64,000 nucleotides of DNA, taken from Anastatus disparis (Eukaryota > Arthropoda > Insecta > Hymenoptera > Eupelmidae). A model generated the notes under the pieces. That model did not search any database. It was not told the DNA's origin and worked only from the letters and a program-made list of their open reading frames with translations. Position numbers and translations under genes: made by a program. The DNA lies in contig JAFFSR010000035.1 of NCBI GenBank assembly GCA_017163975.1, positions 1,206,001 to 1,270,000 of the forward strand, written 5' to 3'. This document shows, piece after piece, positions 10,849 through 22,325 of the stretch; the stretch's first letter is position 1; each line of letters opens with the position of its first letter.

Positions 10849-11782
10849 AATTTAATGCATGAAATATAAATTGAAATATAAATATATATATGTAGATTTT
10901 CCTATAAATATATTATAAATATAAAATTTAAATTATATTTTGAGTTTTAATCTAAAAAGATTTTCATTTAAATTCAGTGTTTTCTAAATATAACTACTTT
11001 TTTGAAAAAAAAAAGGTTCAGTTTTAATAAAAATAAAGTGATATAATCATTTTCTTTAAATGAATTTATTATTTGATTTAAATAAACTTTAAAATTTAAA
11101 AGAATTGAATTCAAACTAATAGTATTAATAAGTTGTGAATAAAAATCTAAAAGTGACTCTTTATATAAACTCAGTGTTGATTTAAATATTTTGAAGTGAA
11201 TAAATTTTAATACATGTGTACATTTAAAAAGTGAACAGTGTGATCATAGAATTTCAAATTTTAATCTCTTAATTTAAAAAAATTTAATATTTCATAGTAT
11301 TTTTATGGCGTTAATATAAACTAGCAAAAAATACCTCGCTCCTAACGTCACTCGGCCGAATTTTCATATATGATATTATTATGTATAAATTAGCCAATTT
11401 TAAAATGAAAAAGAATTGCCGCAACTTATGAATTTTGATATTGTAGTTTTGTACTAAATTAAATTTTTATATTTTAATAAAAAAGAATAATTAAAGTTAC
11501 AATACGCTTAAAAATTTTTTAAATACAAATTATATCATGATGAATTAAGAATTTGTTCTACTAAATTGCATTAGAATCAATAAAAAAATATAATAGGAAT
11601 TCATTCTTTTTAATCACGTGTTGCAATCACGAACAATGAAATAATCGAAAACAGTATTTGACGTTTAATAGAACTAACAACTGCACGGAGAAAGGAAAGT
11701 ATTGTTAAAATAGGTTCTAAATCAAGTATACCTAATTTATGTACTAAGGTACTTGAAAAAAGAGTGGCGATATAATTTCAAT
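10118..11782. other. AT-rich interval, no gene
   Basis: It contains a (TA)n tract at about 10819-10845 and a minus-strand frame at 10187-10492 of hydrophobic low-complexity composition that I do not believe. A segment at about 11330-11405 (CTCGCTCCTAACGTCACTCG) recurs in the same orientation at about 13800-13870. Confidence 0.5.
11330..11405 (+). repeat. Direct repeat, copy 1
   Basis: CGCTCCTAACGTCACTCGG is followed by GAATTTTC and ATTATGTATAA. It is matched at 13803-13875 with a few changes. The two copies are about 2.5 kb apart and bracket a MITE and a large palindrome. Confidence 0.6.
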
Positions 11783-11784
11783 TA

Positions 11785-12212
11785 GGGTGAAATCAGGAGT
11801 GGAAAATATGCGACGGAACGTCACAGAACATTCATTCCGTCGCATTGTTTTCCGTCAAAGTTTTTCCCTATATTCACATGGAACGGAGTAGAAGTTCTAT
11901 GACGTTGATTAGCAATGTTATAATTAAAAAATTATGTTGTTAATTAAAATATTTGGTTATAATAACAGAATATATTTTATTTTTAAAGAAAAGAATCTCA
12001 TTAGAATAATATTGAGTGATTATTTCCAACTTTTTTAACATTTTTGTTGTTAATTTATAATTCGCAGACACCTTTGTAGGCTGTTTCAACAGTTTTTAAG
12101 CTAAATCCCGCTCCATGTAAATATAGGGAAAAAATTTGACGGAAAACCATGCGACGGAATGAATGTTCTGTGACGTTCCGTCGCATATTTTCCGCTCCAT
12201 CTGATTTCACCC
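11785..12212. mobile_element. TA-flanked MITE with ~100-bp inverted repeats (428 bp)
   Basis: Terminal repeats start GGGTGAAATCAGGAGTGGAA and end with the inverse TCTGATTTCACCC. The arms carry CGACGGAACGTCACAGAACA and its inverse for about 100 bp. TA dinucleotides at 11783-11784 and 12213-12214 fit a Tc1/mariner-type target duplication. The core of about 220 bp is unique A/T-rich sequence without an ORF. The arm ends contain a direct CGACGG/CCGTCG hairpin. Confidence 0.85.
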
Positions 12213-12575
12213 TAAGTACTATAGCTTGAATTCAGGGACCAATGTTGGTACTATTATATTATAAAGTAAGAGCATAAATTTGCGATGCTTAGTTTTTTTT
12301 TGGTACTAAGACTGATATTTCACCTACTCGATTCAAGGGCAATATTTCGCAGAAAATGTAATTATTAATCTTTTTTCGGGCAGCTTTTCCCGTTACTATA
12401 ATTAAAAATTATTGAATATAGAATTATTTACATAATATATAACACTTCAAAATTACTAATAATTAATATTTCAATTCGAGATATTTAAGGAATAAAACGA
12501 TACATATTTATCTTCCATATTCTGTTTTAAAATAGTTACTTTTGAGTTTTAAATTAATTAGTAGTAATTTAAAAT

Positions 12576-12576
<1 letters not shown>

Positions 12577-12618
<42 letters not shown>
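12577..12618. repeat. (TA)n microsatellite
   Basis: About 20 TA dinucleotides lie in an AT-rich context. Confidence 0.9.
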
Positions 12619-12622
<4 letters not shown>

Positions 12623-12689
12623 GATTGACATTATATTTATCAATTGTTGAAAATTGTTACACAATTTAATAGGTTTTACGTTAACCCTT

Positions 12690-13085
12690 TGAAGCACACA
12701 TTTTTCTACAAGGAGTTATTCACGGAAAAATGGTATACAAGGGTTTTTGGGATCACTAATTACGAATCTGATATCAGATTTATTACAGTCTGTATCCAAT
12801 ATGGTGGATTCAAAATGTCGGGAAATTATTTCCCTTTGCCATTTTGAATTTTCACAATCTGACACCGGGTTCGTATTCAACGACTCTAAAAACCCTCGTG
12901 TACGAATTTCCAGAAGCATGAGACCAAAAACGTGGTCAAAAATGAATTTTTCCCAAAAAAACGTTTTTTTGCATATGATTGCTAATAAACAAAAAATCAT
13001 TATTGTCCAAGGTATTTGCAATTTTTCTACATATTTCTTAACATCTTAAAGGTGAACGAAAAGCAAAAAACCCATTTTGAATCCG
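12690..13085. repeat. Unclassified dispersed-type repeat
   Basis: This block reads GTTTTTGGGATCACTAATTA, then GAATCTGATATCAGATT, and later its variant GGTTCGTATTCAACGACTCT. The style resembles repeats I have seen in wasp genomes, but that is memory only. Both strands are open for about 100 codons (12747-13049 plus, 12716-13021 minus). Mirror-open frames of this kind usually indicate a repeat, not a gene. Confidence 0.35.
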
Positions 13086-13153
13086 TTGTAAAGAGAATAA
13101 ATAATTAAATAGTGAAAGAATTTAGGTGGTAAGTAGACTTACCACTATGCTTC

Positions 13154-13765
13154 CCCTATTGAAAAAGATCACGTGAATAATTTACGTGAATTTTTCATGT
13201 GATTTTTGTTTCATTTCATCACGTGAATTATTCACGTAAATTATTCAATTTTATATTTTTAATATAAGAAGTATTTCAATAAATGTAATCTCTCAAATCA
13301 AAAATATTTCAATTACATAGACAGATGTGTGTTTATTTGTAAAAGTTTACAAAAAGTGATACAATTAATATGATTTTTCAAATAAAATATGAGTCACTAG
13401 AAAAAAATTTGTGTTTCATTTCATTACGTGAATTATTTACGTAAATTATTCACGTGAATAATTCATGCAAATAATTTACGTGAATAATTTACGTAAATAA
13501 TTCACGTAATGAAATGAAACACAAATTTTTTTCTAGTGACTAATATTTTATTTGAAAAATCATATTAATTTGAATACTTTTAATTTACAAAATCATATTA
13601 ATTGAAATACTTTTGATTTGAGAGATTATATTTATTGAAATACTTCTTATATTAGAAATATAAATTTCATGTGAATAATTTACGTGAATAATTCACGTGA
13701 TGAAATGAAACAAAAATCACGTGAAAAATTTACGTAAATTATTCACGTGATCTTTTTCAATAGGG
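13154..13765. mobile_element. Large palindrome with CACGTG arrays (612 bp)
   Basis: It begins CCCTATTGAAAAAGATCACG and ends with the exact inverse CGTGATCTTTTTCAATAGGG. The centre falls near 13460. The outer and inner parts of each arm are tandem ATTTACGTGAAT / ATTCACGTGAAT units, so the hexamer CACGTG and its variants recur many times. Between them lies a non-repetitive arm segment (AAGTATTTCAATAAATGTAA and inverse). The termini match the right end of the smaller fold-back at 3187-3556, so both probably belong to one class. No target duplication was identified. Confidence 0.9.
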
Positions 13766-15158
13766 TCGAGGGGTTAATAGATATTAATTATATTAAAGTT
13801 TTTCGCTCCTAACGTCGCTCGGTTGAATTTTCTTTTATTATATAATTATGTATAAGTGACTAATTTTAAGTAAATGAGACTTAATTAATTTAAGTTAATT
13901 TTAAGTACTAAATAAAATTGAAAATAATGTACACATGAGCTTAAAATAAAAAAGCGTATAATTTATTGCATCAAGTGACTATTTCTCACTCTACTTCCAT
14001 AAGAAAAACAAAGATAGTACGATATTTGATATAAATAAACTGAGAACTGGGAACTGCGTAACAACTATAATTTCCAGACCTTAATATATGATCATGAATT
14101 TGATTTATGAAATTAATTTTTACGTGAAACATGCTTAAAAAAAATTTAGTGTTTATTTCTAATAAAAATATCTTCACAAATGTATTTTATATATATGAAA
14201 TACGAAGTTTAAATTTAAAAAAACCATAAGATTAAAGTACACATTTTTGGTTAATTTTAAATTTGAATATTTTAGAATAATAAAATAACTTTTTGCAATT
14301 ACTTAACAATCCTTTTGACATCTAATATAAAATTTTAATGAGATACAAATATTACAAAGTGTATGTATCACAAGTAAGGTTTGCATGTCATAAATATTAT
14401 AATTTTTAGAAAATTATTAATAGATTATTAATTTAAAAAAATTAAATATTTTTTCATTGATGACAAGTAACTTTTCAAATATAGTTAAAATAATACTGTA
14501 AATGTCAATCAAATAACATTTTCATCAAAATAAATTTCAACGCTATAATTATTAAAATAAACATTTTTATTTAACTACGATCTATTGTAATAATTATTTT
14601 TTTAATATATATATTGAAAAAATAATAATTTTATTTGATGAATAGTTACATAAATATTACATATTTATAACTGTATAACTAAATTTATTAAATTAAAATT
14701 TTATTCAGTTATCACTCAGAGAATAAAGTATTTAAATTAGTTTTCATAAAAATATATTATTTAAAAAGTTACTTGTTAACAATTTTTATAAATAACATAC
14801 ATTTAACCTCAATTACATTTTCATTTGTACACGTGTTTGTATTAAAATGAATTGTCATTTATATAAAAATTGTTAACAATTAAATATATGAAAATTCATT
14901 TCATTAAAGCAATAATATTTTTAATAAGAGAAACATTAATTTTTAAAATACATCAAATTACCTTATTTGAAAAATTATCATTACATGATATAAAAATATT
15001 CTTTTAAAATCGTTTGAAAATAAATTTTATGGAATACAATTTTAAAAAATAATTTATTTGATATTAAATTTTTTGCAATAGTCAATTATAAAGATAGGAA
15101 AATATATGAAATATTAATAAATTTTTCTAATTATGTCTATAATTATGAATTTATATTT
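13766..15158. other. AT-rich interval, no gene
   Basis: It contains direct-repeat copy 2 at 13803-13875. A short minus-strand frame at 13986-14177 lacks support. Confidence 0.5.
13803..13875 (+). repeat. Direct repeat, copy 2
   Basis: CGCTCCTAACGTCGCTCGG is followed by GAATTTTC and ATTATGTATAAG. It is the partner of 11330-11405. Confidence 0.6.
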
Positions 15159-15173
15159 ATGAACTGTCTAGAT

Positions 15174-15538
15174 TTTTTTTTTTTTTTTTTTTTTTTTGAG
15201 ATTAATATATAAAGGATATTGTCCTCTATATGATTAACCTTTTAATATGGTGAAGTCGAGGGAGTCCCCCGCCCGGCATCTGTTTAACACATTACATCAG
15301 GCTAGGACTGTCAGACCCACCATACCGAAAACTTTGACTACCGATGGATGGTCAGCCACTTTTGTAACCAACAATCAACCGATACCCAATGAGGTCGGAT
15401 TTTTTAAAGAGTCGCGATATAAATGGCACATACACTTATTTTCTTTCGAAAAAAAAGTGAGAGGTACCTGGCCAGGATTCGAACCCATGCCCTCCGCGTT
15501 GAAGGCAAGAGCTCTATCCATTACACCACCGCGCTCTC
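15174..15538 (-). mobile_element. tRNA-derived SINE, copy 1, full length with TSD
   Basis: On the minus strand it starts GAGCGCGGTGGTGTAATGG, runs through a perfect Pol III B box GGTTCGAATCC (15475-15485) and ends in a long A tail (T tract at 15174-15196). A 15-bp duplication ATGAACTGTCTAGAT flanks it at 15159-15173 and 15539-15553. The body matches the copy at 57717-58080 along its length. A small hairpin (AAGGATATTGTCCTCTATAT region) precedes the tail. SINEs are non-coding and use LINE enzymes. The apparent 102-codon frame here is coincidental. Confidence 0.95.
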
Positions 15539-15553
15539 ATGAACTGTCTAGAT

Positions 15554-17306
15554 AGAAGTTAAATTTCGTTAAATTTCCCCTAAAAAGTAAACATATCAAA
15601 AAAAAATTTACTTATTATTTGCAAAACACTTATTAAAAATGTGGAAAAAAATAATATTCTGTAATATTACTCTAAAATTTGTATTAAATATGATCATTAA
15701 AAGTACAATTATTTCATTATGTTGAATTTGTTGTCAAAGTTTGATTATATTTCACTATAAGAAGATATAAAAATTAACTGTCATATTCAACTGTCTTTCC
15801 ATTCTATTGCTGAATTTCCATAAAAGGAATGTTAGTATGTACCATGATGATTATTTATTCAAATTTTAAAATTGCTCTAATCATTAATTTTTAACATATT
15901 TAGATTTCTGATTCCAAATAGAAAAATATTAGTAAATAATATTGGAACCCAAACTTCTCAATAACTAATGAATAGATTTATTTCCAAATTCAACTGAATA
16001 ATCTTTGTGATACATTCTATATATTAATGCATCTCTTTATTCAAAATTTTGAAATACAATGGAAATATAGTCAATATTTATCGGTGCAAGTGTACTGTCC
16101 ATTTTACATCTCCTTAAATAATTTATTCTTATAAAATTTACATAATATTTTATAAAAACTATTAAAATGATAATCATATATTTAATATTATTTTAAACTA
16201 TGAATTAAAAGTTTAAAAAATTATTATTAAGTGATAACTTATGAATAGTTATATTATTTTATTAAATACATTTCCAACTTGAATAATTATCTTCATTTTA
16301 AAACTAAATTTAATTAGCATTCCATTCCATAAGCTATTTAAAAAATTTACCATTATTCAAAGATATTGAAAAGTTATTTATAAAAAGTATTCCCATATAA
16401 AAATTCCAAACTTCTATTAATTTAATTTTTTATTCTTTACATTAGAGAATTAATTTTGATGTTGAAATTTTTTTGTGATATGCAACATATATATATGTAT
16501 ATATATATTATCTTATGGTAAAATATTTTATCACTTTGTATGAAAATTATTTTTTAAAAGTAGAATAATACTGTGAATAAACAAATGATTATAAGAAAAT
16601 ATTGAAAACTGCAAATAACAATAAAAAAGCGGTAGGCTGGAGATAAATAATGATTGTTAATTATCATTTATACATTTTTTAAATGTGTGGGTTACATGAG
16701 AGTGGAATAAGTCACATACTTCTAATTTCAAGATTTTCGTAATTTCGATATTAAAGTTTTAAATAAATATACATTTTTATTGAGTGCCATTTTTACAGTG
16801 CTTATAATATTAAAGAAAAATAAACAAAAAAGCCACTCTATTTTGAAAAATAAGTTGTTATGTTAAAGAAATGAAATATGCCACTAACTAAATATTTTTT
16901 TAAATGTAACTTATGCCACTCTCATTCTCACCCACACGAACGTTGATACTGCAAATATCCGTGAATAACTGTAAATAAATTGAAGAATACAATTATTAGA
17001 AATAACTCAAAATAAATTTTCATTTTAGTTTTTTTTACAAAAAACTTTTCTTAATGATTAAATATATATATAAATGTACAATTGCCGAATATAACCTTTT
17101 TTTACCGTTATATTATTTTTACAAATTTTATTATTATTTATTTATCATATAACAATTAATTCATAGCATTTTTCATAATTTCTTTTATTTTTCAGCTTTT
17201 AAACTAAAAAGGCAGTAAATTAAATTAAATAATATAAGAGCAAATCTTTTGAAAAACGTTCATTAAAAATGAATTAAAATTCTTAAAAGAATTTTAATTT
17301 ACAATA
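15554..17306. other. AT-rich interval, nothing recognised
   Basis: There are no long frames. A short (TA)n lies at about 16487-16510. Confidence 0.5.
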
Positions 17307-18116
17307 ATGGTTTTGACTGAGAAAGATAAATTAATTGTTAGAGGACAGGGATTGTATAGTGGGATTGTTTTTATGTTAACTGATATTCATATATTAGAAT
17401 TTAATAATATTTCAAACCGGTACACCTCGTTCAACATGCAATTAACTTGACTAATGCAAAGACCACAATATCTCAAATCAGTACCGATTGATGGAGAATT
17501 TATACAGTTATTATTTTCTAGAAATTTAGAAAAGGGTCACCGTATTTGTGTATATTATAATAATAAGGTAATATATATATATATATATATATATGACAGT
17601 TTAAATCTTAAATATCCACAAGATGAGCATAAGATTTATATAAACAGATTATTCCCAAACAAATCAGAATTGACCATAGTATTCCAAACAGTACAATCAC
17701 AAACAAAAAATTATGATATAGGCGTTTTTGTAATTGTTTTTGTTATTGCAATACTTTATAATTTAGGTCCATGTTGTTTAAGATATGATGTTTCTCAAAT
17801 GCGATTACGTTTATCAAGAATTTTTAAAACGCCACCAATAAGAATGTTTCCAGTTTTACAAAATTATAATAATGCAAATATTAGTTACGATAATCCACTG
17901 GACATGATGAGGAGGAGTTTTTGTCATAAGCAACGTCTAAATCAAATACCATTAAATTTATATTTTGCCGAGCTTGAACTATTAGAAAAAAACTCACAAA
18001 TGCATTTATTGGCAGAACAAAAAAAGATCATGGAAATGTATCGTAAACAAAAGAATTCGAATCCTGAAACAATTTTGATGGAAATTGACAATGACATTTC
18101 AGATACAAATTTTTAA
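17307..18116 (+). pseudogene. Ulp1-like cysteine protease remnant lacking its Cys
   Basis: The frame runs from the ATG at 17307 with one TGA at 17448-17450. Early motifs S/T-D-I-H-I-x-E-F-N-N and R-Y-T-S-F-N-M-Q are followed by Q-R-P-Q-Y-L. Then come a G-H-x-I-C-V-Y segment (catalytic His position), Y-D-S-L-N (catalytic Asp) and Q-S-Q-x-x-N-Y-D-I-G-V-F-V-I. In Ulp1/C48 proteases that last block reads D-C-G, with the nucleophilic Cys; here it is D-I-G. An in-frame (TA)n microsatellite inserts extra Tyr-Ile pairs between the His and Asp motifs. Such proteins are common in insect transposable elements; the parent element is unknown. It is best read as a decayed copy. Confidence 0.7.
17568..17595. 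repeat. (TA)n microsatellite inside the protease frame
   Basis: About 12 TA units encode alternating Tyr and Ile without breaking the frame. It probably expanded after decay began. Confidence 0.85.
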
Positions 18117-18360
18117 AAACCAGATAATGATATAATGGGAAACGATAAATCCTTTTAAATTATATAGATAGTAAAATTAGGACAGTTAAGAATAAATTTA
18201 ATGAAGAAAAGAACGCTGCCAAGTGCTTTGGCGGAATGCTTTCTCATAGAGCTCTTTGAGTTTCATTAATTTTTTTATATTAATTTAAATTTGATTTTAA
18301 TATAGAAAAATTGTCTAACATTAATATTTATTTATAAATTTGTACTTTAAAAGAACAATG
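18117..18360. other. No feature seen
   Basis: AT-rich sequence. Confidence 0.4.
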
Positions 18361-18364
18361 ACAA

Positions 18365-18899
18365 CGAAATTTCTAATCGTAACCACGCTAAGAAAGAAGA
18401 TAAATGAAAAATAAAAATTTGTATGAAAATTTTCAAAATTCTCTTATATTAAAATTGCTTCGAGAAAATTAGTTTCCCAAATCATATTTTCTTTAGACAA
18501 TAGCGAATAACTTGCATAAAAATTTTGGAGCAAATCTATCGAATAGTTTCCGTAAAATAGAAAAATGATAAGAAATATTTTTTTTTTTAATTTTCAAAAT
18601 GCTCTGAAATTAATAGTGCGCTAAGAAAATCAGTTAGTAAAAGCTTTTCTTCTTTTGGCAGTTGCAAATAATGTCCATGCAAATTTTCAAGAAAATTCTT
18701 CGAGTAGTTTACGTAAAATACCAAAAAAATGAAAAATCAAAATTTTTTTAAAATTATTGAAATGGCTCTAAAAAAAACTGAGCTAAGAAGATAAATTTTC
18801 AATAGCTTCTCCCCCAGTTCGACAAAAAAATAAAATGCATACAAAATTTGAAGCAAATCCATCGAGTAGTTCTCGAGATATTTTTGGGCGTACTGAAAT

Positions 18900-18900
<1 letters not shown>
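18365..18900. repeat. Diverged tandem units (about 130-180 bp)
   Basis: Recurring segments read GCTAAGAAA...ATAA, then AAATTTTxGAAGCAAATCxATC, then GAGTAGTTxxCGTAAAATA and AAAATGGCTCTGAAA. They occur near 18390, 18530, 18610-18720 and 18780-18880 with heavy divergence. The last units grade into the CA-rich duplication that follows. Confidence 0.55.
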
Positions 18901-18934
<34 letters not shown>

Positions 18935-19085
18935 GCGCGCACGCACGCACGCACGCACGCACGCACCGTTCCACACACACACACACATGCACGCACGCAC
19001 GCACGCACGAAAAAAAATAAATTGCTTGCAAAATTTGAAGCAAATCCATCGAGTAGTTCTCGAGATATTTTTGGCGTACTGAAAT

Positions 19086-19126
<41 letters not shown>

Positions 19127-19180
19127 GCACGCACGCACGCACGCATCCACCGTTCCACACACACACACACAAACACAATT
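18836..19180. repeat. Tandem duplication with CA/ACGC microsatellites
   Basis: A segment of about 180 bp is present twice. Each copy holds AAATTTGAAGCAAATCCATC, GAGTAGTTCTCGAGATATTT and GTACTGAAATCAT, then (CA)n, (CGCA)n and CACCGTTCCACACACACACA. The open frames on both strands are microsatellite translations (Thr-His or Cys-Val repeats). Confidence 0.88.
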
Positions 19181-19830
19181 TTTTTCCGAAAGGAATTTTT
19201 TATCATATATTATTATTATTTGACCAAAAAGGAACATTTTTTCTCTCTGACAAATTTTTCTATTCCTCTTAAATTCAGAGATATTCATACATCGAAAAAA
19301 ACCCTATTTTTAAATATAAAATCTTATAACTCTAGTTTAAAAGGTCGAATCTAGACGTTCGACATTGCATTTTCATTGTCGAAGTTTAAGCTTTAAAATC
19401 TATTTGGTTTTGGATTAATGTAACGATTTCTACTAAAATTGAACACTATTTTACAAAGTCAAAACAAAGTTAAAAAAAAATTCTTTTTAAACAAGGATAA
19501 GAGATACTGAAAAATGGTTTTTTTCATATCAAACCAATAATTTTTGAAAGAATTTTCAACAATCTTTCGAATCCCGTTGGAATTTTTAGGCTACGACCAT
19601 TTTTTCCAGAGTTATAAAACTTTTTAGATAAGTCAATTTTAGATGACGGGGGGCAAAAGTATCTCGGCGGCAGTGTATAAAGTTATAATAAAAACTTTCA
19701 ATGTATCGTATTTTAAGGTTAGGTTTATCGAGTTTGATATCTAATTTCGAATCTAAACTCATAAAAGAATAACAGGTCCAAATGATTTTTTATTTTAACT
19801 GTTCGTGAATAATCGGATTGGGACACCGCC
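19181..19830. other. Unassigned interval
   Basis: AT-rich sequence with no supported gene. Composition changes abruptly to GC-rich after about 19830. Confidence 0.4.
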
Positions 19831-19834
19831 TTCG

Positions 19835-20500
19835 GGTGTTTCGCGCGCATGGAGGTGGTGCGCATCTGGCATGGAGGGAAGAGAATAGGTAAAAGTCGCG
19901 TGTCTCTACGAAAAAAGTGGTAGTAGTATTTTTGACATCGACGTCTCTACATCGGCTCCTGATTTCTTCGAGTGGCTTGTGCAGTGGTAGGGGTGCCCCG
20001 AGTGCTTGAGTGCGCAATCGCGTGGCGTCGATACAGGCGTTCCCGCGACTCACGTTTGCAGTGCGCGTCTTATTATCAGCGGGCGTTCCCGCGCTTTTCG
20101 TTACAGTGCGCGTCTTATTATCAGCGGGCGTTCCCGCGCTTTTCGTTATAGTGCGCGTCTTATTATCAGCGGGCGTTCCCGCGATTTTCGGTTTCAGTGC
20201 ACGTCATAGTACAAGCGAGCGTTCCCATATTCTTCGTCTGCGGTACGCGTCCTTTTACATGTGGGCTGTTGCCGCGCGTTCCGTGACGATACCCATCGTC
20301 TACCTTTGGCTCTAAATGAACGGTAAGCGGGCTGCTCCCGCAATTTCCAAGGCCGTTTTGCGCCGTATACGAAATTCCATTTTTGTTTGTTCATTTAGTT
20401 CATCGACTATTCGATCGGCCCCTTGCGTCTTTCAAAGTTCTGACTATCGGGCTGTTCCCGTGTTTAGTTGGCCATTTGCGCTTGTTTTCTAATTGTGTTA
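19835..20500. repeat. GC-rich island, possibly a solo LTR or promoter repeat
   Basis: Local GC is far above the flanks. The motif GGGCGTTCCCGCG or GGGCTGTTCCCG recurs many times, in the tandem array listed next and again at about 20328-20340 and 20448-20462. AATAAA occurs at about 20538-20545. The arrangement would suit an LTR, with regulatory tandem repeats upstream and a poly(A) signal near the end, but I could not find matching ends, so the class is unresolved. Confidence 0.4.
20040..20290. repeat. 45-bp tandem array, about five units
   Basis: The anchor GTGCGCGTCTTATTATCAGC occurs at 20061, 20106 and 20151, with diverged versions at about 20197 and 20242, giving a 45-46 bp period. Each unit carries GCGGGCGTTCCCGC, an inverted-repeat core. 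The 45-bp period is a multiple of three, so repetitive frames (Val-Arg-Val-Leu-Leu-Ser) stay open by chance. Confidence 0.88.
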
Positions 20501-20869
20501 AGTTATCTTATAACCTTGTTCATGTAAGTTATAAAGTAAAATAAATATCATTATGATAAATACATATCGCCCAAATTTCTGTTACCCCTTCCTTCGGCTT
20601 TCCACTGAACTCTAGTTTATGTTATGAGTGTTAAGTAACATTAACAAAAATTATTGTATTAATATAGCTTTAGTACAAACAAGTCATTATATTTGTTTAA
20701 TTTATGAATTTAAAAAGATATTGATAAAATAAAAAAAGCAAAACTCAATTGCTGCAGTACCGACATCCCGTTAATAGGAAAATGGTAACAGAAGAATCAC
20801 ATAAATATAAAAAAATTTCAGAAAAAGACATTATTATGAAAATGCAAGAAACAAAAAAATAATGATAAA
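20501..20869. other. Unassigned interval
   Basis: No feature recognised. Confidence 0.4.
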
Positions 20870-20881
20870 TTAGAACTAAGA

Positions 20882-21690
20882 CGTGTTCAAGAAACTTTAC
20901 GTAAGAAAAAAGGTTATATAAAAATTAAAGAAAAACAACCGAAAAATATGACGAAAAATAAGAAAATACTAAGATAACAAAATTGAAATTCAAGGAAACA
21001 ATGATAAATTGGAGCAAATACGTGCGAATGAGGCTTTACGTAAGGAAGAAGCTTATATAAAAATTAATGAAAAAAAAACTAAAATAATATAAAGAAAAAT
21101 TAGAAAATACTAAGATAACAAAATTGAAACTCAAGGAAAAAATGAGTATTGATTAATTGGTACAAATACGTGCGAATAAAGCTTTACGTAAAATAGAAGA
21201 TTATATAAAAATTAAAGAAAAACAACCCAATATATATAAAGAAAAATTAAAAAATACTAAAATAACAAAAATGAAATCAAAGATAAAAAAGGGTACTGAT
21301 AAAGTGGAACAAATACGTGCGAATGAGGCTTTACGTAAGGAAGAAGCTTATATAAAAATTAAAGAAAAAAACCAGAATAATATAAAGAAAAATTAGCAAA
21401 TACTAAGATAACAAAATTGAAGTTCAAGGAAAAAATGAGTATTGATTAATTGGTACAAATACGTGCGAATGAAGCTTTATGTAAAATAGAAGATTATATA
21501 AAAATTAAAGAAAAACAACCTAATAAATATAAAGAAGAATAAAAAAATACTAAAATAACAAAAATGAAATCCAAGATAAAAAAGGATTCTGATTAAATGG
21601 AACAAGTACGTACAAATTAAGCTACACGTTAGAAAAAAGCTTACATAAAAATGAAAAAAGAACAACCAAATTAATATAAAAAAAATTGAA
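20882..21690 (+). repeat. 147-bp (49-codon) tandem repeats in Helitron leader
   Basis: The anchor CAAATACGTGCGAAT or a variant occurs at 21015, 21163, 21310, 21456 and 21603, with a diverged unit about 139 bp before the first. Spacing of 146-148 bp is 49 codons. Each unit encodes roughly I-R-A-N-E-A-L-R-K-E-E-A-Y-I-K-I-K-E-K, a charged, probably helical or coiled-coil repeat. Some units keep the frame; others contain TAA stops. Charged N-terminal repeats are common in insect Helitron proteins. Confidence 0.9.
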
Positions 21691-21718
21691 AATATTAAGA
21701 TATAAAAAATAAAAGAAA

Positions 21719-22325
21719 TTGAAAAAATTGCATGAAAAAGAAAAATTACGCAAAAAAGAGACTTATCGAAAAGTTATTAGTGAACAATATAATGAATATG
21801 AGAGAATGGTACAAATTAAAAATCAAAAATTGGAAAATGCCGATATTATTAAAAAAACACAAGTAAAAAATGATTGTTACCAATTAAAAGAATCACGCAC
21901 AAGGTGTAAACAAATAGAAATTGATGACAATAAACATATTTATAATGATACTACAATAAATAAACCAATAGATGAAAAAAAGCGAAAACATAAATATGAT
22001 TCTTATCAATTAAAGACATTATTTATGAAGTTTAAACGATTAAAAATTGAAGACAATAATTATAATGAAAATTAAAATAATAATAATTATAATAACAATC
22101 ATAATATTGTATTGAACAAAGTTATTGATAAAACAATAAAGGGCAAAGTAGAAAAAAAATTAAAGAAATTAAATGAAAAAATATCAACTGAAAAAATTAA
22201 TTCGAAACTGATTGGTTGTATAGCAAATATATATTTCGATAAAAATCTCATATCTAAAAATAACATTGGTTCCATAACAAATACATGTGTTTATTGTGAT
22301 GCGAAACATTTTGCTTTTGAATATA
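21719..22325 (+). pseudogene. Helitron Rep N-terminal linker and finger, 5' part
   Basis: Two open stretches (21719-22075 and 22112-22325) encode a Lys-rich region ending in C-V-Y-C-D-A-K-H-F. This is the start of the Cys/His motif that precedes the Helitron-like N-terminal domain. The mariner target TA follows immediately (22324-22325). The continuation C-C-H-K-G-K-V is found on the far side at about 23675-23700. Confidence 0.65.

Noticed and set aside
12644..13049. Mirror-image frames of about 100 codons on both strands
   Set aside because: Both strands are open over the same DNA with no domain. More likely an old repeat than a gene.
15247..15555. 102-codon plus-strand frame
   Set aside because: It lies antisense within the full-length SINE; the matching frame in the second copy confirms a repeat origin.
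18783..19354. Overlapping Cys-Val or Thr-His repeat proteins on both strands
   Set aside because: They are translations of CA/ACGC microsatellites with no start context or conserved sequence.
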